The position numbers were made by a program, and so were the translations under genes. A model generated the notes under the pieces. The model was not told where the DNA came from, did not search any database, and was given only the letters and a program-made list of their open reading frames with translations. A stretch of DNA of 64,000 nt from the NCBI RefSeq assembly GCF_047300855.1, contig NZ_CP170197.1:1922001-1986000 (forward strand). Direction: 5' to 3'. The stretch's first letter is position 1. Each line of letters starts with the position of its first letter. Below, piece after piece: positions 28,862-35,588 of this stretch. The DNA is from Sulfuriferula sp047300855. Lineage in GTDB: Bacteria; Pseudomonadota; Gammaproteobacteria; Burkholderiales; Sulfuriferulaceae.

Positions 28862-29100
28862 AAAAGCAAGAAACCTGATCGATAGTTGTGGCTGTTCGGA
28901 ATTGCGTGCAGTCGTATATCCGGCATCTTGTGTGGGTTCTGTGTGACCCGTGCCGACATGGAATCTGCTCACGGCGCGCCAATCGCTGCAAGCGGCAGCT
29001 TGGGTGCCGGCAGGGTTACCGGCGTCAGTCCGTGATGAGGCAATCGTTTGAGCCATGATGGGCGATCAGTCTCTTCGCAAACGCAGGGTGAGTGTCCTGC
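28862..29100 (-). ncRNA. Candidate IS1111 bridge/seek RNA region
   Basis: The non-coding 3' end between the transposase stop and the subterminal repeat. In the IS1111 group this region is known to specify a structured RNA that pairs with target and donor DNA. A second copy at 33950-34160 is nearly identical: over 111 nt (28862-28972) only one base differs. Such conservation without a reading frame supports a functional RNA or an essential DNA end. RNA boundaries and fold were not determined. Confidence 0.55.
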
Positions 29101-29104
29101 TGCC

Positions 29105-30193
29105 TTAAACCGCCACGGCATACGCCGTACGGTTCATCTTCTTGTTCTCCTCTCGAACACTGAGCTTGCCGTAGGGTTCATGATCCCGCAGTACGGCATA
29201 ACAGATACGCGCGAGCTTGTTGGCCAGGGCACAGGCGGCCTTGTTGTGGTTGGTTCGTCCCTGTACCTTGAGTGCCCAGTCTTTCAGGCCGTCGATCTGC
29301 CGACTGGCCAGCCTGGCCACCGTCGCCGCTCTAAGCACCGCGCGCGCCCCGTGGGTGAGCAGCATCCTGAGATAGCGGTCGCCACGCTTGGAGATGCGCC
29401 CCAGACGTCGGGTGGAACCTGAACTGTATTCCCTGGGCGTGAGCCCGAACCAGCTGGCAAAGTGGCGGGCGTCGCGGTAGTGATTCACCTCGCCGCCGGT
29501 GGCGGCGACCATCGCGGTAGCGGTCAGCAGCCCGATGCCGGGCACGGTCAGCAATTGCTGGCAGGCCGGACTCTGTTTGGCCAGTTCAGCCAGTTCCTTC
29601 TCCAGTTGCGCGATGCGGGCTTCGAGCAGACGGATCTCTTCGATGAGCAGTTTCATCGTTCCGCGGATCAGGCCGGGAATGGCCGAGGCCGGATCGGCCA
29701 GCAGCCGAGCCATCGCTTCCACCCCGGTACGCGAACCCTGCGGAATGGCCAGGCCGAATTCCCGGCAGAAGCCGCGCAGGGCATTGATGCGGGAAGTGCG
29801 GGTGCTCATCCACAGCGAGCGGGTGCGATGCAGGCCCTGCAAGGCCTGTTGCTCGACCGATTTGACCCGCACCGGCGCAATGTCGGCGGCGCGGGCGGCT
29901 TCGAGCAGGGCCGCTGCATCGGCGGCATCGGTCTTGTTGCGCTTGACGTAGGCGCGCACGTAGCTGGCGGGCAGGAGTTTGACCTCAATACCCAGGCCGG
30001 AAAGAGCGCGGGCCCAGTGATGGGCGGAGCCGCAGGCTTCCATCACTACGAGAGATACATCGCGGTTTAAGAACCAGCGTTCGAACTGGCTGCGGGTGAG
30101 GCGGTGGGTTTCGATCACTTTCCACTGTGAATCAGCCACGGCCAGTTGAAACACACTCTTTGCCAGGTCAACGGCAACGGTAGTAGCATTCAT
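29105..30193 (-). CDS. IS110-family transposase (IS1111 group)
   Basis: 362 aa. The N-terminal RuvC-like DEDD domain shows VAVDLAKSVFQLAV, VVMEACGSAHHWAR and NKTDAADAAALLEA. The C-terminal domain has QLLTVPGIGLLTATAMVA and SSGSTRRLGRISKRGDRYLR, including the catalytic serine region. It is intact, so the element may be active. The start ATG at 30193 follows AAAGGAGTCCGAC, which supplies a ribosome site; a longer frame to 30232 is less likely. Confidence 0.93.
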   Translation of the reverse strand: MNATTVAVDLAKSVFQLAVADSQWKVIETHRLTRSQFERWFLNRDVSLVVMEACGSAHHWARALSGLGIEVKLLPASYVRAYVKRNKTDAADAAALLEAARAADIAPVRVKSVEQQALQGLHRTRSLWMSTRTSRINALRGFCREFGLAIPQGSRTGVEAMARLLADPASAIPGLIRGTMKLLIEEIRLLEARIAQLEKELAELAKQSPACQQLLTVPGIGLLTATAMVAATGGEVNHYRDARHFASWFGLTPREYSSGSTRRLGRISKRGDRYLRMLLTHGARAVLRAATVARLASRQIDGLKDWALKVQGRTNHNKAACALANKLARICYAVLRDHEPYGKLSVREENKKMNRTAYAVAV

Positions 30194-30351
30194 GTCGGAC
30201 TCCTTTCGTTGATGACTGACCCCCATGCCCATGAAGACCAGTAATGCCTACTATGGCAATAAAAAGCGGAGAGAGTCCATCCCATCAGTCAAGCGGGACT
30301 GGCTTACAGCGGGCTTTGCCCGCTTCCAGCTAGCCCCTTACCTCAAACGTT

Positions 30352-32117
30352 CAAGCTGTATAAAAACCCCTTTTCAGATTTCTTTGAGGCGAATTTTCTC
30401 GCCGCAGCGATTCCGCGCCAGCACACAAATAGTTTTGTGATTTTCACTTCAGAGAATGCGGTCGACTGACCCACTCGACTTACAGAATAGCGGGCATGAT
30501 GCCCCTTCTATCGTTGGCTACCGCCCATAGCCGTGATGCGCCAGCTTCTCGATGTTGTGCACCAAACAGAAGAGATGCCATTGCGTATTCACCTTCTCCT
30601 GACCGCGCAGCGTGAAACGATCGAGTCGCTTGTTGCTGCGCAGGTTGCCAAACACCGGTTCCACCGTGGCCATTCTTTGCCCATAGCGTTTACGTCCTTC
30701 GGCGCTATCAATCGCTTGTTTCATGCGCTCGGTGTGGGGCAGCGGCGAGGCTTGCTGTTTCTGGAAGAACGCCACTTGGCGTGTGCGCGTTCTCTCGGGG
30801 TGGCGTAAGCAGCGTTGACGCAAGTCGCAAGGCCCACAACTGCGTTGGCTCCCCTGAAACTTGTGATGCGTGCGGCCATGGGTGGTGCAATGACTTCCGC
30901 TGGAGTAGAGCGATTGCCCGGCAGGGCAGATGCAGGTTTGTGCGACGGGGTCGTAGTCGAAGTCTTTAGGTTGAAACTTGCCGTCCGGCTTGGGTGGGCG
31001 CTTGTCGTGCAAAGGGTGCGGTTTGGTCTGGTGGCTGGCTTGAGCCACTAAGCGCGGATCGCGCTTACGCATCAAGCCATCGGCAATCAATGCCGGAATA
31101 CCTTGCTCGTGCAATTGCTTGAGGTTGGCTTCGGAGTGGTAGCCCGCATCCGCCGTAATCAGGGTTTGCGCCGTGCGATAAGGCTGGGTTCGCTCTATCA
31201 TCGGCAGCAGGATTTCTTGCTCGCTACCCGAGCCCAGGGCGGTGGCGGCCACAATGATTTGATGTTGGCTGTCGACGGCGGCAACACCGGTGAAGCCTTG
31301 GATCACGCCTTTGGAGGTGGCCATTTTGGCGCTGTCATTGTCCGTCGTGTTGCTTTTACGAATCGCGCCTTTACGCGAGCGGCGTTCCTTATGCTTGGCC
31401 AGAAAGGCGCGGATGCGCGCGGCTTCAGTGGCGAGTTTCTGGGTGCGTTGCACATCAAGCTCGTTGTCCTCGACTGCGTTGGTTTCATCGCGGCTTTGGT
31501 GCGTGGTGAGGATCGTGGCCACTGCGGCTTCCATACGCTCAGCTTGGCGTGCCAGCTCGGCGTGGGTGCCACTGCGTTTCTTGGCGGCATTGCTGGGCAG
31601 CTTGACGCCGTCGATGGCAAACATCTGGCGACCGATCAAGCCTTGCGCATCACAGGTCAGGAGCACTTGGGTGAACAGCTCGGTGATTTCGCTGCGCAGT
31701 TCGCGCACGAATTTGGCCAGGGTGGTGAATTGCGGGGCGCAATCGCCGGAGATGGCCATAAACAGGACATTCTCGCGGCAGGCGCGCTCTATATTGCGGC
31801 TGCTGATCATGCCGCGGCTGTAGGCGAGCAGGATGATCTTGAGTAGGACGCGGGGGTCGTAGGCGGTGCTGCCGGTGTCGTCGTTGCGGTAGCGGCGATC
31901 CAGGGCGCCAAGATCGAGCTCGTGGTCGATCAGGTAGTCCAAGGCGTATTCGAAGCTGCCGCTCATCAATTGCGCATCCAACACCACCGGTAGAAATCGC
32001 GGACTGCGATCAATGATCTTGTAGCGGGCCATGTGCATTTCCTGTGGTTATCGCGATTATTTCTTCGACCTTGTCCGGGTGAATCGTTCAGGGCAGAATG
32101 GGGTTTTTATACAGCTT
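30352..32117 (-). mobile_element. IS1182-family element inserted at attC2 core
   Basis: 1766 bp. Terminal inverted repeats are a perfect 18 bp: AAGCTGTATAAAAACCCC (30353-30370) and GGGGTTTTTATACAGCTT (32100-32117). CGTT occurs immediately outside both ends (30348-30351 and 32118-32121), consistent with a 4-bp target duplication within the attC R' box. The single transposase gene is complete on the minus strand. Confidence 0.88.
30518..32032 (-). CDS. IS1182-family transposase
   Basis: 504 aa. The N-terminal DUF772 segment (DPRVLLKIILLAYSRGM, RNIERACRENVLFMAISGD) is followed by a DDE-type core (MFAIDGVKLPSNAAKKRSG, TLITADAGYHSEANLKQL) and a C-terminal segment with a Cys-rich patch (RSCGPCDLRQRCLRHPERT) before the final acidic residue in YGQRMATVEPVFGNLR. 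The intact frame suggests recent insertion. The start at 32032 has AGGA seven bases upstream. Confidence 0.93.
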   Translation of the reverse strand: MARYKIIDRSPRFLPVVLDAQLMSGSFEYALDYLIDHELDLGALDRRYRNDDTGSTAYDPRVLLKIILLAYSRGMISSRNIERACRENVLFMAISGDCAPQFTTLAKFVRELRSEITELFTQVLLTCDAQGLIGRQMFAIDGVKLPSNAAKKRSGTHAELARQAERMEAAVATILTTHQSRDETNAVEDNELDVQRTQKLATEAARIRAFLAKHKERRSRKGAIRKSNTTDNDSAKMATSKGVIQGFTGVAAVDSQHQIIVAATALGSGSEQEILLPMIERTQPYRTAQTLITADAGYHSEANLKQLHEQGIPALIADGLMRKRDPRLVAQASHQTKPHPLHDKRPPKPDGKFQPKDFDYDPVAQTCICPAGQSLYSSGSHCTTHGRTHHKFQGSQRSCGPCDLRQRCLRHPERTRTRQVAFFQKQQASPLPHTERMKQAIDSAEGRKRYGQRMATVEPVFGNLRSNKRLDRFTLRGQEKVNTQWHLFCLVHNIEKLAHHGYGR

Positions 32118-32129
32118 CGTTGGGCATAT

Positions 32130-32234
32130 CTATGGCACTTTGGGTTTGGCCAGCTCGGGTTTGCCCTGCGCGTTCACGCCGTGCACGGTAAAAATGTTCT
32201 CGGTGAGATCAATTTCAATGACGATAATGCTCAT
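32130..32234 (-). pseudogene. IS110-family transposase N-terminal fragment
   Basis: Thirty-four codons from an ATG with GGGGAAG upstream: MSIIVIEIDLTENIFTVHGV and then NAQGKPELAKPK before a stop. It aligns by eye with the start of IS110/IS1111 transposases (pattern IDLAKNVFQVHGV). The remainder is absent; the fragment ends five bases from the attC2 R' box. It is a fossil of another IS110-type element inside the third cassette. Confidence 0.65.
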
Positions 32235-32355
32235 GACTTCCCCTTTCTGGTGGTGTTGATGAAATCTGGAAATTCCATCATGGCACGCTTGATGCCGTTT
32301 GCGACAACTTCGCCGCAGCCTCGGGACGGGGAAGTCCCTTTCATTCGATAGAAGC

Positions 32356-32742
32356 ATGGGCCAATCCCGGATGACTTGCCCTTCGTGCGGTGGAAAACTC
32401 AGAATCAAAAAAACCATCAAGTGCTCTCTGGCTGACTTCATCGGCGTCACCTTCGTAAGTCTCTTTCTATTGGGTGTCGTCGCCCTTGTAGCGCATATGC
32501 TCGGTCCTTGGGGCTTTGCCTATGCAGTCATATTGGTGTTGATCGCCTGGTATATTGTCCGCCGACGTGGAGCCAAAGAATTATGGCAACCCATGAACAC
32601 ATCTGGCGTGTTCGCTGAAGGTTGGCTGCTGGGTGGTGTGTTGTTCCTGCTTGGTGCGGTCTTTCGCTTCTTCTTCAGGTGGGAAATACAGCGGCATCAG
32701 GTATGCTCTCAATGTGGGTATAGAAACTATGCTGAGAAGTAG
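32356..32742 (+). CDS. Cassette-encoded zinc-ribbon membrane protein
   Basis: 128 aa. A Cys pair near the N-terminus (MTCPSCGGKLRIKK) and another near the C-terminus (QVCSQCGYRNYAEK) could join to form one zinc ribbon. Between them lie two or three membrane helices (FVSLFLLGVVALVAHML, FAYAVILVLIAWYIV, LLGGVLFLLGAVFRFFF). The stop precedes the attC3 R'' box by 9 bp. No known family is recognised. Confidence 0.72.
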   Translation: MGQSRMTCPSCGGKLRIKKTIKCSLADFIGVTFVSLFLLGVVALVAHMLGPWGFAYAVILVLIAWYIVRRRGAKELWQPMNTSGVFAEGWLLGGVLFLLGAVFRFFFRWEIQRHQVCSQCGYRNYAEK

Positions 32743-32751
32743 CGCTATCGT

Positions 32752-32982
32752 TTCTAACACTGCGCTCCCTTCGGTCGCTGGACGCTGCGCGATAAAGCCC
32801 CGGTTAGCTCTACGTTGACGCTGTAGAAAAACCCTCTGACGAAAAATCGGACCAACAATGAATCAAAATCGACCTCTCAATATGCGCTGTATGCAACGAT
32901 CTCGGACTGGGGAAGGATCAAGTGCCCCCCGGAAACCGGTTTGCCTGACCCCTCAAGTCGTTTTTCTACAGCCTCGTTAGGC
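32752..32982 (+). other. attC3, interrupted by a MITE-like element
   Basis: The site runs from TTCTAAC (32752-32758, one mismatch to RYYYAAC) to R' box GTTAGGC (32976-32982). Removing the 158-bp insert (32817-32974) joins the left arm to the end of the site, giving a length of about 73 bp with internal stems around TGCGC/GCGCG and CTGCGC. Stem pairing is less perfect than in attC1 and attC2, so this call rests partly on the R' box and the neighbouring cassette start. Confidence 0.65.
32817..32974. mobile_element. 158-bp MITE-like element in attC3
   Basis: Thirteen-bp perfect inverted repeats GCTGTAGAAAAAC and GTTTTTCTACAGC lie near the ends. Their sequence closely resembles the IS1182 ends (GCTGTATAAAAAC). 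CGTT flanks both sides (32813-32816 and 32975-32978), the same target as the IS1182 element. No coding capacity. It is most simply a non-autonomous element moved by an IS1182-type transposase. Confidence 0.75.
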
Positions 32983-33000
32983 AGCACGTAGAGGATATTT

Positions 33001-33441
33001 ATGGCCACATTAGAATTGTCTCAAGCAAATGCAATCATTGATGCTTCGATTGCAAAGGGTCGGCAGATGCGTCTCTCTCCTCTTGCGGTCGCCGTGCTCG
33101 ACGCAGGCGGAAACCTAGTTGCTTTCAAACGAGAGGATGGAGCAGGTTTCTTCCGATTTGACATCGCCTACGGAAAAGCGTGGGGAGCGCTCGGCTTGGG
33201 ATTCGGCACGCGTGAGATTGCAGAACGCGCAGTGAAACTCCCGACTTTTTATGCCGCCCTTTCAGCGGCGAGTCAAGGACGGATCATTCCCTCACCGGGT
33301 GGCGTGCTCATCTCGGATATTGACGGAGACGTGATCGGAGCAGTGGGCATTTCAGGAGATCTGGGCGACAACGATGAGGCTTGTGCCCTTGCTGGTATCA
33401 AAGCGATTGGGTTGTCAGCAGTTCCAGGATCGAAAGGCTGA
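33001..33441 (+). CDS. GlcG/HbpS-like protein, cassette-encoded
   Basis: 146 aa of the DUF336 (GlcG/HbpS) family. Typical stretches are LSPLAVAVLDAGGNLVAFKRED, FFRFDIAYGKAWGALGLG, and IPSPGGVLISDIDGDVIGAVGISG followed by DNDEACALAGIKAIG. HbpS binds haem and GlcG is encoded with glycolate oxidase; the function here is unknown. It starts 18 bp after the attC3 R' box with AGAGGA upstream. The next gene follows 53 bp later without an attC site between, so both may share one cassette. Confidence 0.85.
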   Translation: MATLELSQANAIIDASIAKGRQMRLSPLAVAVLDAGGNLVAFKREDGAGFFRFDIAYGKAWGALGLGFGTREIAERAVKLPTFYAALSAASQGRIIPSPGGVLISDIDGDVIGAVGISGDLGDNDEACALAGIKAIGLSAVPGSKG

Positions 33442-33494
33442 ACCGCGCAAGCAGTGCTTTGGGTCGATATGCATCGCAACACGGAGGAGGATTT

Positions 33495-33926
33495 ATGCTC
33501 ATCTGGACGAACAGCCAAGAGGAAGTCGACTGGACAGAGCTGGAAACGCTCTATCGTCTCGCGCCACTTGGGAATAAGAGCGCAACGCACTTGAAGCTGG
33601 TTTTTGGGAACAGCATGTTCAAGTGGTTTGCGCGCGAAGAGGGCAAGCTCGTCGCCGCGGGCAGGGCTCTGGCAGACGGGGCAGACTGCTCATATATCTG
33701 TGACATAGCCGTTCTTCCGAGTCACCAGGGTATGGGAGTGGGAAAGGAAATGGTGTCCAGATTGGTCGCCGACTCGAAGGAACACAAGAAGATCATCCTT
33801 TACTCCGTCCCGGGCAAGGAATCCTTCTATAAGAAGCTGGGGTTTTTGCGGCTGCTTACCGGGATGGCAATCTTCCAAGACCGTGAATCGGGCATAGAAC
33901 GAGGATACCTCAGCGAGGTGGCCTAA
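33495..33926 (+). CDS. GNAT family acetyltransferase, cassette-encoded
   Basis: 143 aa with the GNAT acetyl-CoA site CDIAVLPSHQGMGVGKEMVSRL (Q-x-x-G-x-G/A) and the C-terminal SVPGKESFYKKLGFLRL. The start has a strong ribosome site (GGAGGAGG) upstream. Its TAA stop lies within core box GCCTAAC (33921-33927), the same packing as the gene at 28266. GNAT enzymes acetylate small molecules or proteins; the substrate is unknown. Antibiotic modification is possible but not indicated by any specific motif. Confidence 0.88.
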   Translation: MLIWTNSQEEVDWTELETLYRLAPLGNKSATHLKLVFGNSMFKWFAREEGKLVAAGRALADGADCSYICDIAVLPSHQGMGVGKEMVSRLVADSKEHKKIILYSVPGKESFYKKLGFLRLLTGMAIFQDRESGIERGYLSEVA

Positions 33927-34165
33927 CCAATCATATATAGACTCTTCCCAAAAGCAAGAAACCTGATCGATAGTTGTGGCTGTTCGGAATTGCGTGCAGT
34001 CGTATATCCGGCATCTTGTGTGGGTTCTGTGTGACCCGTACCGACATGGAATCTGCTCACGGCAAGACTATCGCTACAAGCGGCAGCTTGAGTGCCGGCA
34101 GGGTTACCGGCGTCAGTCCGTGATGATGCGATCTGAACCCCGATGGCGATCAGTCTCCGCGTTCA
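33921..34165. mobile_element. Solo 3' end of an IS1111-group element at attC4
   Basis: After core box GCCTAAC (33921-33927) comes a near copy of the end of the IS1111-type element at 28840-29100. The subterminal repeat is ATAGACTCTTCCC (33937-33949). Similarity fades around 34160, just before the nramp stop at 34188. No transposase follows, so a deletion has removed the rest of the element and of attC4. It marks the right edge of the cassette cluster. Confidence 0.8.
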
Positions 34166-34187
34166 CGGGGTCCTGAAGCGTCCTGAA

Positions 34188-35432
34188 TCAGCCAAATAGT
34201 CCGGTTAATCCGCCCCACACACCCAGTCCGGCGGTAAGTGTAATGGTCAGCGCCACGACTACCGCGTAGACGCCTCGAAGCTGGCTGCCCTGTGGCAATG
34301 CGCGTCGCGCCAGGGCGTACAGAAAGCCAAGCACCACCGGCAGCAACAGGGCGTTCATGACCTCCACGCCGACGCTGAGATCAACCAGATTAATACCGGA
34401 ACTCACCAACAAACCGCTTGCCACCAGCACCGTTACGAACACCAGATAGAACCACGGTGCTTCGCGCGGATGATGTTCCAGCGAGTGTTTGTAGCCGGTG
34501 ACTTCACCCAGCCCCCAGGCGGCGGTAAGCGACACCACTATAGCCGCCACCAGCGAGGCACCCAGCATACCCAGGGCGAACATCAGACGGCCATTTTCCA
34601 CGCCCAGGTAGGGGGTAAGGGCATGGGAAATTTGCTGCACCGTGTCGAGCCGGGACGCCCCGCCGCTGCGTCCGAAGGTGGCCGCCACGGCGATGAGAAT
34701 CGCCGCCATGATGGCCTGGGCGACGACCGCGCCGATCGCCGTGTCCCAGCGCGCGGCCGGCAGATGATGCGGTTTCAGGCCTTTGTCCACCACGGCTGAT
34801 TGCTGGTAGAAAACCATCCAGGGCATGATCACAGCACCGATGTTGGCCGCCACCAGATAGAGATACCCATGGTCGGCCAGCGGCATGCTGGCGAGTCCGT
34901 GGAGCACTTCTGCCGGATCCGGATGGGACACTACCGCCACGTAGACAAAGGCCAGTTCAAACAGGCCAATGGCTACCGCGACACGTTCCACCGAACGGTA
35001 TGATCCGGAAATCACCATAGTGAGCAGGAATCCCAACGTCGCCAGCACACTCGCCCAGATTGGGATACCGTAAAGCGAACCAACGCCGGCGATGCCGCTC
35101 AATTCGGTAATCAGCGCACCGAGGCAGGACACCAGCAAAGTGGATACCGACAGCCACGCCCAGCCACGGCCGAAGTGTTGCTTGATCAGTTCGCCATGAC
35201 CGCGCCCGGTGAGAAGGCCCAAACGTAGAGTCAGCTCCTGAACCAGATACAGAATCGGGATCAGCAGCAGCTGCAAGGCCAGCAGCTTATATCCCCACTG
35301 GGCGCCGCTCTGCGCCGCGGTAATCACGCTACCGGCATCCGTGTCAGCCAGCATCACGACCAGACCGGGTCCGGCCACGGCAAGGAAGGCAGCCAGGCGG
35401 GCTCGGGACGGTGCAATAAGGGTATTTATCAT
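34188..35432 (-). CDS. Nramp-family divalent metal transporter
   Basis: 414 aa with about 11 membrane helices. The helix 1 metal site reads ADTDAGSVITAAQSGA instead of the canonical DPGN: the Asp is kept, Pro becomes Ala and Asn becomes Ser. Helix 6 reads GAVIMPWMVFYQ, keeping the metal-ligating Ala and Met but with Trp in place of the His of MPH. Retention of Asp and Met suggests transport of a transition metal such as Mn or Fe, but the variant motif marks a distinct clade. A Fur-like box lies just upstream. Confidence 0.85.
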   Translation of the reverse strand: MINTLIAPSRARLAAFLAVAGPGLVVMLADTDAGSVITAAQSGAQWGYKLLALQLLLIPILYLVQELTLRLGLLTGRGHGELIKQHFGRGWAWLSVSTLLVSCLGALITELSGIAGVGSLYGIPIWASVLATLGFLLTMVISGSYRSVERVAVAIGLFELAFVYVAVVSHPDPAEVLHGLASMPLADHGYLYLVAANIGAVIMPWMVFYQQSAVVDKGLKPHHLPAARWDTAIGAVVAQAIMAAILIAVAATFGRSGGASRLDTVQQISHALTPYLGVENGRLMFALGMLGASLVAAIVVSLTAAWGLGEVTGYKHSLEHHPREAPWFYLVFVTVLVASGLLVSSGINLVDLSVGVEVMNALLLPVVLGFLYALARRALPQGSQLRGVYAVVVALTITLTAGLGVWGGLTGLFG

Positions 35433-35450
35433 GATGCGCCAGTTAATGAA

Positions 35451-35465
35451 TGAGAATTATTTTTA
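35451..35465 (-). promoter_or_regulatory. Candidate Fur box upstream of the Nramp gene
   Basis: TGAGAATTATTTTTA matches the 7-1-7 Fur pattern (TGATAAT-N-ATTATCA) at 11 of 14 positions and lies 19 bp upstream of the start codon. It would link the transporter to iron supply. The AT-rich context raises the chance of a coincidental match. Confidence 0.4.
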
Positions 35466-35588
35466 TTTTTCCATTCAAAAGACGTGTCAATCTGACAAAT
35501 GGTTCCCATGATGACAAAAAAATTACGAGGCGTGAAAAACCGAACTTTAGCCCGCCATGACGGCAGGGCGGAACAATTCTGCGGTTAT

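Larger units (their letters stand above)
28840..30285 (-). mobile_element. IS1111-group (IS110 family) element inserted in attC2
   Basis: About 1.45 kb. Subterminal inverted repeats are visible: ATGGACTCCCCCC (28849-28861) and GGAGAGAGTCCAT (30268-30280), matching at 11 of 13 positions. They lie several bases inside the ends, as is characteristic of the IS1111 group. The transposase is on the minus strand and is followed by about 265 bp of non-coding DNA. One edge abuts GCCTAAC of attC2. IS1111-attC elements that target cassette recombination sites are known, and this copy fits that pattern. The outer ends are exact to only a few bases because no target duplication is made. Confidence 0.85.
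28833..32125 (+). other. attC2, interrupted by two insertion sequences
   Basis: The R'' box GCCTAAC is at 28833-28839, an internal part at about 30286-30351, and the R' box GTTGGGC at 32119-32125. When the two inserted elements are removed the site folds as expected: AAGCGGG against CCCCTT with one extrahelical C, CTGGC against GCTAG, and a perfect central hairpin AGCGGGC/GCCCGCT. The IS1111-type element sits just after R'', and the IS1182-type element sits within R' with CGTT on both sides. Confidence 0.8.

Noticed and set aside
30353..32117. GTATAAAAACCCC inverted repeat read as attC stems or a terminator
   Set aside because: The arms are 1.7 kb apart, bound an intact transposase gene and are flanked by CGTT on both sides.
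32817..32974. GCTGTAG inverted repeats read as the stems of an attC
   Set aside because: The loop would be about 130 bp. A better attC appears once this segment is removed, and the repeats match IS1182-type ends.
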